DNA of 64,000 bases from Estrella lausannensis (GCF_900000175.1 NZ_CWGJ01000011.1:99334-163333); one strand, 5' to 3'; numbered from the stretch's first letter, positions 1 through 9,569 are shown. Notes: generated from the letters alone by a model not told the origin. A program made the numbers and translations.

Positions 1-854
1 TCGCAAACCATTTGGGGTGGCGTCAAAAGATCGCCTCCCTGAATATTTTGGTGACATCGACGGTGTGGAGGCAAGATCATAACGGCTTTACCCACCAGGA
101 TCCGGGATTTCTCGATGTGGTTGTCAACAAGAGCGCCTCAGTGACCCGCATCTACCTGCCACCCGACGTCAACTCGCTTTTATCGGTGGCCAACCACTGC
201 CTCAAGAGTGAAAACTACGTCAATGTGATCGTGGTAGACAAGCAGTTGCACCACCAATATATGGATATGGATTTCGCGATTAAGCACTGCACCAAGGGTG
301 CGGGTATCTGGGACTTTGCCAGCAACGACCAAGGCGAAGAACCGGATGTGGTGATGGTGGGCATCGGAGACATCCCGACTATGGAAGCGTTGGCAGCAAC
401 GGCCATGCTGAGAGCTGAGTTTCCTCATCTGAAGATCCGTTTCATCAATGTGGTCGATCTCTTTAAGATGCAGCCTGCGTCGGAGCATCCCCATGGACTT
501 TCCGATCACGATTTTGATAGCCTGTTTACTAAAAACAAGCCCTGCATCATCAATTTCCACGGATACCCTTGGTTGATCCACCGCCTGTCTTACCGTCGAA
601 CAAACCATGATAACATGCATGTGCGCGGGTATAAGGAAAAGGGTAATATCAACACGCCGCTTGAGCTTGCGATCAACAACCAAATAGATCGTTTCAGCCT
701 TGCAATGGATGTGATTGACAAAGTGCCGATGCTGCAGGTGGCCGGCGCTCACGCTAAGGAAAAATTCCGCAATCAGCAAATTGATTGTCTCTCTTACGCC
801 CACGAGCATGGGATCGATAAGCCCGAATTCTCCAACTGGGAGTGGCCTCTTTGA
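1..854 (+). CDS. xfp: Phosphoketolase, C-terminal part (5' end outside window)
   Basis: This is the last ~284 residues of a thiamine-diphosphate phosphoketolase, which splits xylulose-5-P and/or fructose-6-P with phosphate into acetyl-phosphate and a shorter sugar phosphate. The reading frame is open from the first bases. The stretch WRQDHNGFTHQDPGF near the start is the family's signature in the pyrimidine-binding domain, and the later HGYPWLIHRL and RGYKEKGNINTP segments are typical of the C-terminal domain. The TGA stop is followed by a strong hairpin shared with the facing aconitase gene. Acetyl-phosphate would give acetyl-CoA and ATP by a route around lower glycolysis, a step I do not know from pathogenic Chlamydia. 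The family is certain; substrate preference cannot be read from this part. Confidence 0.93.
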   Translation, partial: ANHLGWRQKIASLNILVTSTVWRQDHNGFTHQDPGFLDVVVNKSASVTRIYLPPDVNSLLSVANHCLKSENYVNVIVVDKQLHHQYMDMDFAIKHCTKGAGIWDFASNDQGEEPDVVMVGIGDIPTMEALAATAMLRAEFPHLKIRFINVVDLFKMQPASEHPHGLSDHDFDSLFTKNKPCIINFHGYPWLIHRLSYRRTNHDNMHVRGYKEKGNINTPLELAINNQIDRFSLAMDVIDKVPMLQVAGAHAKEKFRNQQIDCLSYAHEHGIDKPEFSNWEWPL

Positions 855-872
855 TAGCCGTTCGGTTCGCTC

Positions 873-914
873 GGGCCGAAGTGAATTCAATGATGAGTTC
901 ACATCGGCCCTTTT
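873..914 (+). terminator. Intrinsic terminator between xfp and the aconitase gene
   Basis: Arms at 873-888 and 895-910 pair at 14 of 16 positions around a 6-base loop (GGGCCGA outer stem) and are followed by TTTT. It lies 19 bases after the phosphoketolase stop and 14 bases beyond the end of the facing aconitase gene, so it may also end transcription from the other strand. Confidence 0.8.
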
Positions 915-924
915 GCTCGGAACC

Positions 925-3192
925 TTATCTCTTCTTTGACTCTTTTTGCATCAAATTGAGCGCTGATCCTGCTTTAAACCAGTTGATCTGCGCTTCGTTA
1001 TAGGTGTGATTCAGTTGGACTGACTCTTCCTTTCCGCTCTTATGGTGGATCACCAAAGTCAGTGGCTTTCCGGGTTGAAAGCTCTCAAGGCCGGTGATCT
1101 CGAGGGTGTCGTCTTCCAAGATTTTATCGTAATCGGCAGGATCGGCAAATGTTAGGGCAAGCAGCCCCTGCTTCTTTAGATTTGATTCGTGGATCCTCGC
1201 AAAACTCTTGGCGATCACTGAGAGGCCGCCGAGATGTCTCGGCTCCATGGCGGCGTGCTCCCGTGACGATCCTTCGCCGTAGTTTTCATCGCCGATGGCT
1301 ACCCAGCCTATGCCTTCCTTTTTGTAGTCTCGGGCAATTTTTGAATAGGGCTCTACCACTCCGCTGACAAGGTTCAGACCCTTTCCCACTTCATCACGGA
1401 AGCGGTTTTTGGCGCCGATGAACATGTTATCGGAGATGTTGTCTAAATGTCCCCGGAACTGAAGCCATTTTCCCGCCGGTGAGATATGGTCCGTTGTGCA
1501 TTTACCCTCTGCCTTGACGAGCACTCTCAGACCTTTTAAGTCTTTGCCGCTCCAAGGAGAGAAGGGGGAGATGGCCTGAAGCCTTTTGCTCTCCGGGCTG
1601 ATGGAGACCAAGACAGATGTTCCGTCCTTCGCCGGTTCCACATAACCGCTGTCTCCTAAGTCAAATCCCTTGTCCGGCAGCTCTTTGCCGTGTGGGGGCT
1701 CTAGCTTGAAAGACTCCCCTTGGGCGTTGGTCAGGCTGTCTGTCATGGGGTTGAATGTGAGCTTTCCGGCGAGGCTGAGTGCGATCACGATTTCGGGGCT
1801 GGCAACAAACGAGTGTGTACCGGGGTTGGAATCGTTTCTTCCGGAAAAGTTACGGTTATAGGAAGTTAGGATGGAGTTTTTCTCTCCGAAGGCGACATCA
1901 TGCCGTTTCCATTGGCCGATGCAGGGGCCGCAAGCGTTGGCAAGGACCATTCCTCCGATATCTTCCAAAGCTTTTAGCTGGCCATCCCTTTCGATGGTTG
2001 CCCTGATCTGCTCCGATCCCGGTGTAATTGTCAGTGGCGATTCCGCTTTGACTCCTCGCTCTTTGGCTTGCAGGGCTATACTACAGGCCCTTTCGATATC
2101 TTCGTAACTTGAGTTTGTGCAAGAGCCGATCAGAGCGACGGAAATTTTTTCAGGGTATCCGTTTTCTTTGACGGCTTTAGCAAGCTCGGAGAGAGGCCAC
2201 GCCTTGTCGGGAGTGTACGGGCCGTTGATGTAGGGCTCAAGCTTCGACAGGTCGATTTCTATGATTTGGTCGTAGTAGGAATCGGGCTTTTTCAGCACTT
2301 CGTCGTCCTGCCTTAAATGCTCTGAAACCTCCATGGCCATCTTGGCGACTTCGCTTCTTCCTGTTGCCTCCAGGTAGCTCAGCATCTTGTCATCCCATGG
2401 GAAGACTGAAGTTGTCGCGCCAATTTCAGCACCCATGTTGCAAATAGTTCCTTTGCCGGTGCAGGAAATAGAGTCGGCACCGGGTCCGAAATATTCAATG
2501 ATCGAACCAGTTCCGCCTTTGACGGTCAAAATGCCGGCAAGCTTCAATATGACGTCCTTGGCCGAAGCCCAGCCGGAGAGTTTTCCTTTCAGGTGAACTC
2601 CAATAATGCGCGGCAGTTTGAGTTCCCACGGAAGTCCCGCCATAACATCAACGGCATCGGCACCGCCGACTCCGATTGCAAGCATTCCTAACCCCCCGGC
2701 ATTTGGGGTGTGTGAGTCCGTACCGATCATCAACCCTCCGGGGAACGCGTAGTTTTCCAAAACAACCTGGTGGATGATGCCGGCTCCGGGACGCCAAAAG
2801 CCGATTCCATACTTGGAGGAGGCACTTTGCAGGAAATCGAAAACTTCCTTGCTCTCCACCTGTGCTCTTGAGAGGTCTTGTTTGGCACCCAGTTCTGCCT
2901 GGATGAGGTGATCGCAATGCACTGTCGTCGGCGCCTGTACATGATTGATACCAGAACTCATGAACTGCAATATGGCCATCTGCGCCGTCGCGTCTTGCAT
3001 AGCCACCCGGTCAGGTTTTAAATCGACGTAGTTTTTGCCCCTGCTTCCAGTCTCTTTCAGCGGGTGGGAAAAATGGGTGTAAAGAATCTTCTCCGTAAGA
3101 GTCAGCGGTCGCTTTGCAACCTCCCTAACTTGCTTTATCTTGGTGGGGAGCGCTTTATAGAACGCCTTCATCATCTCCAGGTCAAATAGCAT
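925..3192 (-). CDS. acn: Aconitate hydratase, mitochondrial type
   Basis: Aconitase interconverts citrate and isocitrate in the TCA cycle using a [4Fe-4S] cluster. The 755-residue protein is of the mitochondrial ACO2 type rather than the AcnA/IRP or AcnB types. Stretches such as [29 protein letters not shown] and [18 protein letters not shown] are nearly identical to the animal enzyme. The cluster cysteines fall at C358 (SCTNSS) and C421/C424 (CGPC), the same numbers as in mature mammalian aconitase. I start at the ATG at 3192 because GGAGG lies 8 bases upstream; an in-frame GTG nine bases earlier overlaps that site. A promoter-like pair lies just upstream. Pathogenic Chlamydia lack this enzyme, so its presence points to a fuller TCA cycle. 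Confidence 0.95.
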   Translation of the reverse strand: MLFDLEMMKAFYKALPTKIKQVREVAKRPLTLTEKILYTHFSHPLKETGSRGKNYVDLKPDRVAMQDATAQMAILQFMSSGINHVQAPTTVHCDHLIQAELGAKQDLSRAQVESKEVFDFLQSASSKYGIGFWRPGAGIIHQVVLENYAFPGGLMIGTDSHTPNAGGLGMLAIGVGGADAVDVMAGLPWELKLPRIIGVHLKGKLSGWASAKDVILKLAGILTVKGGTGSIIEYFGPGADSISCTGKGTICNMGAEIGATTSVFPWDDKMLSYLEATGRSEVAKMAMEVSEHLRQDDEVLKKPDSYYDQIIEIDLSKLEPYINGPYTPDKAWPLSELAKAVKENGYPEKISVALIGSCTNSSYEDIERACSIALQAKERGVKAESPLTITPGSEQIRATIERDGQLKALEDIGGMVLANACGPCIGQWKRHDVAFGEKNSILTSYNRNFSGRNDSNPGTHSFVASPEIVIALSLAGKLTFNPMTDSLTNAQGESFKLEPPHGKELPDKGFDLGDSGYVEPAKDGTSVLVSISPESKRLQAISPFSPWSGKDLKGLRVLVKAEGKCTTDHISPAGKWLQFRGHLDNISDNMFIGAKNRFRDEVGKGLNLVSGVVEPYSKIARDYKKEGIGWVAIGDENYGEGSSREHAAMEPRHLGGLSVIAKSFARIHESNLKKQGLLALTFADPADYDKILEDDTLEITGLESFQPGKPLTLVIHHKSGKEESVQLNHTYNEAQINWFKAGSALNLMQKESKKR

Positions 3193-3215
3193 AATGTTCA
3201 CCTCCGTAAAGCAAA

Positions 3216-3244
3216 ATTATAACTTTAATCATCAATGATGGAAA
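3216..3244 (-). promoter_or_regulatory. Putative sigma70-type promoter of the aconitase gene
   Basis: On the minus strand TTTCCA (4 of 6 matches to TTGACA) is followed after exactly 17 bases by a perfect TATAAT. The predicted start gives a short leader of under 25 bases containing GGAGG before the ATG. Confidence 0.5.
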
Positions 3245-3388
3245 GAAGGGATGGCATTGAAAATGAATCGATGTATAAATATTTAAAAGTTAATTTGATG
3301 TGCAGCGCTGAAAAGATCTGCTATGGAATCCTATTCCCGAGAATGGTACACTTTCGGGGCGAAATCAGCATTTGAAGACTGGGCGTGC

Positions 3389-3563
3389 TATGCCGAAAGT
3401 ATTTCAAAATTTGGCATGTGAGTTTTAAGACAGGCTCGCTAGGAAATCGCACAGAATCAAAAGAGTGCACTTTGCTTATGTTTTAATGGTAAATGACTTG
3501 TATTTGTTTGATTTAAGAGCTTTCTCTTTGCCAAAAACCAATTTTTGAGAGAATTTCGGTATA
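3389..3563. repeat. Palindromic intergenic repeat, copy 1 (about full length)
   Basis: The left end TATGCCGAAAGTATTTCAAA (3389) and the right end running from GAGCTTTCTCTTTGCC to TTTCGGTATA (3517-3563) face each other. The interior is AT-rich and only weakly matches the hairpin core of other copies. It fills most of the 464-base gap between the aconitase gene and nusB. The rest of the gap holds the aconitase leader on one side and the GAGGAG ribosome site of nusB on the other. Confidence 0.75.
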
Positions 3564-3656
3564 GAGACAGTCTACAAGCTGAAATCAGACGATTTTAAAC
3601 CTAGAGTATCCCACTACTGAGACACTTTAGGTACAACGAAAAGAGGAGAGGGTTCA

Positions 3657-4136
3657 GTGGCATTACCACAAAACAAAATGCGGGAAGCGGTATTTCAGAT
3701 CCTGTTTTGCCTGGATATGGGACATGCAGCAGAGGATGAGATCGTGCAGCTGATGATGGGGGAGCTTAAGATCACCAAAAAGTATGCTAAAGAGGCATAC
3801 CTTTCCGCCAAAGCGGTCTTTGATGCCAGAGAAGAGTTGGATGGACTGATTGGAGCCGTCGCCAAATCCTATAGTCTGGAGAGAATTCAAAGAGCTGAGA
3901 GAAATATCTTAAGGCTCGGTGTGTATGAGCTTAGGCATCATCCCGAAATTCCTCCTTTAGTTTCAATCGCCGAGGCAATCAGGCTCTCCAATAAATTTGC
4001 CACTAAAGAAGCTTCCAAATTCATCAATGCTATCTTAGATGCTTTGATGAAGGGGATGCAGGGCGAAGCTGTCGACCAAGAAGCTGTGAAAGAGGCAATC
4101 GACCAGTTGCCCGAGCCGGAAAACACCAATGGATGA
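3657..4136 (+). CDS. nusB: Transcription antitermination protein NusB
   Basis: NusB binds boxA RNA with NusE (ribosomal protein S10) and keeps RNA polymerase processive, chiefly on rRNA operons. The 159-residue, all-helical protein has the family's N-terminal REAVFQILF and the central segment RAERNILRLGVYEL, followed by PLVSIAEAIRLSNKFA and the SKFINAILDAL C-terminus. The start is GTG at 3657, served by GAGGAG about 8 bases upstream. The extension after the conserved core (about residues 140-159) is acidic and low in complexity. It is the first gene of a tight rightward operon and ends 3 bases before murB. Confidence 0.92.
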   Translation: MALPQNKMREAVFQILFCLDMGHAAEDEIVQLMMGELKITKKYAKEAYLSAKAVFDAREELDGLIGAVAKSYSLERIQRAERNILRLGVYELRHHPEIPPLVSIAEAIRLSNKFATKEASKFINAILDALMKGMQGEAVDQEAVKEAIDQLPEPENTNG

Positions 4137-4139
4137 CCG

Positions 4140-5012
4140 ATGATCAAGATCGAGGAAAATGTATCGCTGAGTGCCTATTCGACCATGGGTCTTGGAGGCC
4201 CTGCCAAGTTTTTTACCAAGGCTGAGTCCGAAGAGGAGATGCGGGAGGCTTTAGCTTTTGCCAAAGCGCACAATGTGCCCTTTCTAGTGATCGGAAAAGG
4301 GTCGAACTGCCTCTTTCATGATAAGGGATACAAAGGTCTTGTGATCTTGAACAAAATCGATTTTTTCCATGATTTGGGCGAAGGAGTATTCCATGTGGGG
4401 GGAGGAACCAGTTTCTCGTTGCTCGGAGTAAAGACAGCCAGGCTGCACTATGCCGGACTTGAGTTTGCGTCAGGGATTCCGGCTACTGTCGGCGGAGCCG
4501 TCTATATGAATGCCGGTGCATCGGGAAAAGAGACCAAAGATACCCTCGAGTCGGTCGATTACATGGATCCCGATGGAAATGTAAGGCGCTATCGGCGCGA
4601 TGAGTTGAGTTTTTCCTACAGAAAATCCATGTTCCAGAAGATGAAAGGGGTCATCCTTTCGGCAACCTTCAGCCTCACACCCAATTTGGAAGCGAGATCC
4701 AAGCAGATCGCTATCGTGCAGCACCGTACTAAGACGCAGCCTTATGGCGAGAAGTCGTGCGGCTGTGCCTTCAGAAATCCGGAGGGTAACTTTGCCGGCG
4801 CGCTGATCGAGAAGTGCGGGCTTAAGGGAGCGCGGGTCGGGGGAGCTGAAGTGTCCCATCTTCACGCCAATTTCTTGATCAACAAGAGCGATGCTAAAGC
4901 AGATGACATCCGATCCCTGATCGAGTTGATTAAAAAAACAGTGAAGGAGAAAGAGAGCATCGATCTTGAAGTCGAAGTGTGTTTCATCTCTTCCGGGGAG
5001 GAAGATGCCTGA
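4140..5012 (+). CDS. murB: UDP-N-acetylenolpyruvoylglucosamine reductase MurB
   Basis: MurB reduces UDP-GlcNAc-enolpyruvate to UDP-MurNAc with NADPH and FAD, the second committed step of peptidoglycan precursor synthesis. The 290-residue protein has STMGLGG near the N-terminus, GKGSNCLF as part of the FAD site, the SYRKSMF motif, and GCAFRNPEG followed by GGAEVSHLHANFLIN at the C-terminus. The residue at the proton-donor position, usually Ser in GSxFxNP, reads Cys here. ATG lies 3 bases after the nusB stop. The end overlaps the next gene by 8 bases, so the two are probably translationally coupled. Confidence 0.95.
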   Translation: MIKIEENVSLSAYSTMGLGGPAKFFTKAESEEEMREALAFAKAHNVPFLVIGKGSNCLFHDKGYKGLVILNKIDFFHDLGEGVFHVGGGTSFSLLGVKTARLHYAGLEFASGIPATVGGAVYMNAGASGKETKDTLESVDYMDPDGNVRRYRRDELSFSYRKSMFQKMKGVILSATFSLTPNLEARSKQIAIVQHRTKTQPYGEKSCGCAFRNPEGNFAGALIEKCGLKGARVGGAEVSHLHANFLINKSDAKADDIRSLIELIKKTVKEKESIDLEVEVCFISSGEEDA

Positions 5013-5841
5013 GAGTGATTTTCGAGCGGATCTGCATTGCCACAGCACATGTTCTGACGGCACTTTATCTCCGGAACAGTTGATTGAATTGGCAATATCT
5101 AAAGGACTCAAGGGGTTGTCGATCACAGACCATGACTCGATTGAAGCCTATCACAGCATCGACTCTTCCCTGCATGAGTCCAAGATCGAATTGATAACAG
5201 GAGCTGAGTTCACCACCAATCATCTGGGTGTAAGCGTTCATGTGCTGGCGTATGGATTTTCGCCGTCAGATGAGGGCATTCTTGAGCTCTCCAGAACGCA
5301 TAAGATAAGACGCGAAGAGCGGATTCGGCAGATGGCACATCTTCTTTTAAAAGAGGGGATCGATGTTGGCATTGAGAAGATATTGGAGCACGCCAAAATG
5401 CCCGGAAGGCCGCACCTGGCAATGGCTATGCTGGGTCTTGGAGTCATCAAGGAACCGAAGGAAGCTTTTGAAAAGTATATCGGCGACGGCAAGAGGTGTT
5501 TTGTTAAGTCGCACGCCATCGGCACAGAGGAAACCGTGTCGATAATTAAAAGAGCCAACGCCATTCCCGTGATAGCCCATCCTCATCTTGTCAAAGAGAG
5601 CCGTGTCCTCCGGGATATCCTCTTGATGGATTTTGAAGGCATAGAAGCCTATTACGCCAATTTTCCCCTTGGTCATTGCCAGAAGTGGCTGGATATCGCC
5701 CGAAACAAACGATGGATCATCACCGGTGGATCCGATTTCCATGGAGAGGTAAAGCCTCAGATAGCACTGGGGGCCTCCTATACGCCGGAAGAGTCATTCA
5801 AGAGAATTGCCGAACGTTATGCACACAATAAGATACGCTGA
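5005..5841 (+). CDS. PHP-domain phosphoesterase (TrpH/YciV type)
   Basis: A 278-residue PHP-domain metal-dependent phosphoesterase. The motifs DLHCHSTCSDG (HxH metal site), TDHDS, GAEF, and HPH late in the chain, then GGSDFHG, are all present and ordered as in the TrpH/RnaAM group, whose members remove 3'-phosphate from 3',5'-nucleoside bisphosphates or trim RNA 5' ends. The substrate here is inferred only from the family. I start at ATG 5005 because GGGGAGG sits 3-5 bases upstream; an in-frame start 39 bases earlier would lie deep in murB. It overlaps murB by 8 bases and folC by 23. Confidence 0.85.
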   Translation: MPESDFRADLHCHSTCSDGTLSPEQLIELAISKGLKGLSITDHDSIEAYHSIDSSLHESKIELITGAEFTTNHLGVSVHVLAYGFSPSDEGILELSRTHKIRREERIRQMAHLLLKEGIDVGIEKILEHAKMPGRPHLAMAMLGLGVIKEPKEAFEKYIGDGKRCFVKSHAIGTEETVSIIKRANAIPVIAHPHLVKESRVLRDILLMDFEGIEAYYANFPLGHCQKWLDIARNKRWIITGGSDFHGEVKPQIALGASYTPEESFKRIAERYAHNKIR

Positions 5842-7048
5842 GCTGATCGAACAGCTCTTTTCGGTGAACGTTAAAAAGGCCATGGTTTTAGGACTGAGCA
5901 GAATGCAGGCAGCCCTCAAAGCTCTTGGTAATCCGGAAAAGGCCTTTCGCGCCATCCATGTCGCAGGGACCAATGGTAAAGGTTCGGTGTCGCTTAAAAT
6001 CGCTGAAGCGCTCTCCCACGACGGCTCGCTTGTCGGGCTCTACACATCCCCCCACATCGGCACTTTCAGAGAACGAGTTCTCTGCCAGGGAGTGAAAATT
6101 ACCGAAGAGGAGGTTACCAGGCTTTTGCCTAAGGCAATGAAGGCCGGTCCCCAGTGTACTTTTTTTGAACTCACCACGCTGATGGCTTTCCTGTACTTCA
6201 AGGAAAAGGGAGTTGAATGGGCCGTCATCGAGACAGGAATCGGCGGCCGCCTTGACGCGACCAACGTGATCGTGCCGGCATTGTCCATTATAACCTCCGT
6301 CAGTTTGGATCACACCGAGTGGCTGGGGGGAACGCTTGAAGAGATTTCCCTAGAAAAAGCGGGCATCATCAAGGAAAGGGTTCCTGTGGTCTTAGGCCCG
6401 ACTGTACCGGGCCTCGTGGAAGATGTCGCCCGAGAGAGAAATGCTCTTTGTATCAGAGTGCAGGGCAAGTTTAGCTCCTATGATGAAGAAAACAGGCGTG
6501 TGGCGCTGGAGGCTTTGACTCTCCTGCATCTATCTGAGAGTGCTGTCGCCGCCGGTCTTGCGAAACGTCCTTCCTGCCGCCTAGAGAGCGTTTCCCTGCC
6601 CGGCCTGAGCACTCCGGTTGTGCTCGATGTCGCCCATAACCCTGGCGGCTTTGCCTCCCTCTTCAACAGTTTAAATAGTCTGTTTGGCAAAAAGAAGTGG
6701 CGTCTTGTGCTCGGCATGGGCAAGGATAAAGATCATCACGCTTGCCTCTCGGCTACTGTCGCCCATGTGGAAGAGATCTATCTTGTGCGCGCAACGGGAT
6801 CCAGAGAGGGGACAGCAACGGAATATCTGGAAGACATACTCCTTTTTCTGGGTATGGATAAAAACCGGATTGTTCAGTGTGATTCGGTCAAGAGCGCCGT
6901 TAACCTGGCCGCATCGGCCTCTACAAACGATCAAATCCCACTGCTCATTGCAGGTACTTTTTTTATCATGGCCGACGCGAAGGAAGCTTTAGGGCTTTCC
7001 ATCGAACGCGATCCGGTTTTCCTGAGCGACTCCAAGAAGCCTTTGTGA
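5819..7048 (+). CDS. folC: Bifunctional folylpolyglutamate / dihydrofolate synthase FolC
   Basis: FolC adds glutamate to dihydropteroate and to folates using ATP. The 409-residue protein shows the Mur-ligase-like P-loop AGTNGKGSVS, ETGIGGRLDATN, and the SLDHTEWLG...EKAGIIK segment with the carbamylated-lysine region; VLDVAHNPGG and LVLGMGKDKD belong to the C-terminal domain. I prefer ATG 5819 over an in-frame TTG at 5807. Neither has a strong ribosome site, consistent with coupling to the overlapping upstream gene. It is last in the nusB-murB-PHP-folC operon and, with folD at 46 kb, shows folate metabolism is retained. Confidence 0.92.
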   Translation: MHTIRYAELIEQLFSVNVKKAMVLGLSRMQAALKALGNPEKAFRAIHVAGTNGKGSVSLKIAEALSHDGSLVGLYTSPHIGTFRERVLCQGVKITEEEVTRLLPKAMKAGPQCTFFELTTLMAFLYFKEKGVEWAVIETGIGGRLDATNVIVPALSIITSVSLDHTEWLGGTLEEISLEKAGIIKERVPVVLGPTVPGLVEDVARERNALCIRVQGKFSSYDEENRRVALEALTLLHLSESAVAAGLAKRPSCRLESVSLPGLSTPVVLDVAHNPGGFASLFNSLNSLFGKKKWRLVLGMGKDKDHHACLSATVAHVEEIYLVRATGSREGTATEYLEDILLFLGMDKNRIVQCDSVKSAVNLAASASTNDQIPLLIAGTFFIMADAKEALGLSIERDPVFLSDSKKPL

Positions 7049-7165
7049 AATAAGGCGTCGGGGCTTGTCGTCGATGAATAGATCAGATCATCCGGAAAAT
7101 GTGCTGGGAAACCCCCAATTTTAAGGGGCGGTATAGATCGCCGTCATTTTAGGCATGCCTAAGGG

Positions 7166-8287
7166 CTATAGCTTAAAGCAGTCTTTCGTGCTTCCCAAGA
7201 TTTTGAGGGCATTGAAGTGTGACTTCAGGGCTTCTGCAAAGGAGGCGTGCTCGTTATAGGTAACCGAGCGTTCCCGGCACAGATCCTTGAGAATTTTCGA
7301 GATATCAGGATAATGAATGTGGCTGATATGGGGAAAGAGGTGATGCTCGATTTGGTAGTTCAACCCTCCCACAAGGGCGGTAAGGAGCCGGTTGTTAACA
7401 CCGAAGTTGGAGGTTGTCATCATCTCGTGCATAACCCAGTCGAACTTCATCTGCCCACCCTCTGTAGGCTCAAGATAATGAACACCCCGCACAATGTGTG
7501 CGAGCTGGAACACGACGGCGATCAGCAGGCCGCCGGCGACATGCATACTGGTGAATGCCAGTACGATCTGCCACCAAGGGTTTGACAGCAGCATCAGGGG
7601 GAGTGCCAGGAAGAGAAAAATGTTAGTAAATTTGAGAGCGAGAAAGATGCTCAGATCGCTTGTGGAAACCTTATTCTGCTTCCATTCGCGGTAAAACCAG
7701 GCAAAATCGGAGTAAAACACCCAGTTAAGGCTAATTAGGGCATAGAGGAAAGGCGCATAATAGCACTGGTACTTGTGAAACCAATAGATCTTATCTTTGG
7801 GCGATAGCCTGAGCCAGATCGCCTTGTCGATGTCATCGTCATAGCCGGGGATATTGGTATAGGTGTGGTGGACGGTGTTGTGAGCGACTTTCCACACAAG
7901 TGAACTTGTGCCGTTTAAATCGAACCAATAGCCCAGTAAACGGTTGATTTTCTGATTCTTGGTGAGAGCGCCGTGCAAAGCGTCGTGCACGACATTGAAT
8001 CCTATCAGACCTTTGGTGATTCCGAGAATGCTGAACAGAGTGATCAAACCCCATAGGCCAAAGCTGTCGCTCAAGATCAAACCGTAGGAGACAGCATAGA
8101 CCAAGGTGATCGCTAAAATCTTGAGAGACAATAGCATATCTCCTTTAGGGGATATGCCAAAACGCTTAAAGTGGCTGTCGACGCGCTTTTTCAATTCATC
8201 GTAGAATTGACTCTCTTCGGTTTTGGGAAAGCGAACGCCCTTTGCTTTTTGGCTTTTGATTTCTACACAAGGGGGACTGGCTTTCAT
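7166..8287 (-). CDS. Fatty acid desaturase, front-end type
   Basis: A 373-residue membrane di-iron desaturase. The three histidine boxes are HDALH, HNTVHH and QIEHH. Gln at the first position of the third box marks the front-end (delta-5/delta-6, linoleoyl-CoA) group and related bacterial acyl-lipid desaturases. There is no N-terminal cytochrome b5 domain, so an outside electron donor is needed. About four to six membrane segments flank the boxes (for example residues 53-90 and 205-250). GGAGG lies 6 bases before the ATG. It is a single leftward gene with no obvious partner. The enzyme would insert double bonds into its own or host-derived acyl chains; regiospecificity cannot be read from sequence. 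Confidence 0.88.
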   Translation of the reverse strand: MKASPPCVEIKSQKAKGVRFPKTEESQFYDELKKRVDSHFKRFGISPKGDMLLSLKILAITLVYAVSYGLILSDSFGLWGLITLFSILGITKGLIGFNVVHDALHGALTKNQKINRLLGYWFDLNGTSSLVWKVAHNTVHHTYTNIPGYDDDIDKAIWLRLSPKDKIYWFHKYQCYYAPFLYALISLNWVFYSDFAWFYREWKQNKVSTSDLSIFLALKFTNIFLFLALPLMLLSNPWWQIVLAFTSMHVAGGLLIAVVFQLAHIVRGVHYLEPTEGGQMKFDWVMHEMMTTSNFGVNNRLLTALVGGLNYQIEHHLFPHISHIHYPDISKILKDLCRERSVTYNEHASFAEALKSHFNALKILGSTKDCFKL

Positions 8288-8526
8288 GGCGAACCTCCAT
8301 CTCCATTATGAACATTTTTCGATTAAAGATACAAGATCCCGGCGCCAAGAATTTGATTTTCTTTAAGGAATTTGTTGTCGTTTGTTTTGAGGCTGCCCAC
8401 AAACTCAAATCATAGGATTTGGTTGTGGACACTCTCTACGATTCACGCTAGCGACATGTAAAAGCCAAGATCTCCCATGATTTTTCCGGGGCAGGCCTTC
8501 GGCTGGCGTAAGTGGGGACGCGGAGT

Positions 8527-9393
8527 TTATTGACTTCTCTCCAGCGTGTCGATGAAACCATGGAGCTGGTAGAGGAAAGCGTCAAGGTCTGCTTTATGGA
8601 TGCTGTGTGTCGCATTCGGGATGATGCAGACCTCCATTTCCGGGTAGGCGTTTTTCATCCGCTGGAGGCCTTCTGGCGACACTGAAGAGTCTGCTTCAGC
8701 TTTCATCAGAAGTACAGGAATTTTAGATTCCGCCAGTTTTTTCATCTTCTCCATAGGTTCAATGGAGGCTGAAATGTTGTTCTTGGCGAGCAGCGTAACC
8801 CAAGGATTGATGCCGATGTGCACGCCATGGGGTGTCTCGACAATGCGATTTTGCCTTATCCACGAATCGATTTTAGCTCTGCTGTAGCCATACCTTTCGA
8901 GCTCTTCGGCTGCGGACTTTATGGTGGGGTGACGCTGTTTAAAAATCGAGAGGGCGTGCAGTTCCTCTTCCGATACAATTTCCTTCTCCCGGGGCAGCAT
9001 TTCCATGTCTTCGATCACATAGCCGGCGACAAATTCGGGGTAGTCCGCCGCGAAGGCGGTCGCTATCCTTGTACCCATGGAATGGGCAACTAAAATAAAT
9101 CGATTTAAGTGTTCTTGATGGACAAAGTTACGTACATCGTTGACTAAATTTTGAAGAGAGAACTCCTTCGCGTCGCCAATTGGCGTCTCTCCGTGCCCCC
9201 TGAGATCGATGGCATAGATGGTGTGGCGATCTTTGAGTGCATTGATGGGGCCCGTCCAAGTCTCTTTGGAGCTCTCGGCGCCGTGGATGAAGAGGATGGG
9301 AAGTTCGGCGGGAGACCTGGTTTTCGCCTCCTCTTTAATGAAACTTAAAGGTACGCTACTTGCGTCCGAAGCTGGGCTACCCTGAACATTCAT
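8527..9393 (-). CDS. Alpha/beta-fold hydrolase
   Basis: A 288-residue alpha/beta hydrolase. It has the oxyanion-region motif ILFIHGAESSKETW, DLRGHGET after strand 4, the nucleophile elbow AHSMGT (Ser as nucleophile, with Ala-His in place of the usual Gly-x), an acid candidate in MKAEADSSVS, and a His in NATHSIHKAD. A cap domain fits between about residues 130 and 200. The substrate cannot be predicted; the family includes esterases, peptidases and C-C hydrolases. No signal peptide is visible. It stands alone between the desaturase and the divergent IucA/IucC-like gene. Confidence 0.82.
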   Translation of the reverse strand: MNVQGSPASDASSVPLSFIKEEAKTRSPAELPILFIHGAESSKETWTGPINALKDRHTIYAIDLRGHGETPIGDAKEFSLQNLVNDVRNFVHQEHLNRFILVAHSMGTRIATAFAADYPEFVAGYVIEDMEMLPREKEIVSEEELHALSIFKQRHPTIKSAAEELERYGYSRAKIDSWIRQNRIVETPHGVHIGINPWVTLLAKNNISASIEPMEKMKKLAESKIPVLLMKAEADSSVSPEGLQRMKNAYPEMEVCIIPNATHSIHKADLDAFLYQLHGFIDTLERSQ

Positions 9394-9534
9394 GAGTTTA
9401 AGATCCTCTTCTTTTCGTGGAAAATTGCGGTGTCAACCGTATTTTACTATAACTAATTAGAATATCTTCTTTGTCTTAATAAGTAAAGATAGTTTTTATT
9501 GTATCTTAATACGCACTTAACATCCCAGGTGTAC

Positions 9535-9540
9535 TATAAT
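9535..9540 (+). promoter_or_regulatory. Possible -10 box of the IucA/IucC-like gene
   Basis: A perfect TATAAT lies 34 bases before the preferred start at 9570. No convincing -35 hexamer is found at 16-18 bases. A start point near 9547 would leave almost no leader for an ATG at 9558, which favours 9570. Confidence 0.35.
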
Positions 9541-9569
9541 CGTAATTTATTTTTTTTATGGTAGGTAAT

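Noticed and set aside
180..902. 240-codon leftward frame opposite the phosphoketolase
   Set aside because: It is a shadow of a clearly conserved gene, with His-rich, non-protein-like composition.
3389..3563. CRISPR array or tandem repeat
   Set aside because: Copies are scattered across the window at uneven distances in inverted pairs, not evenly spaced direct repeats with spacers, and no cas gene is present.
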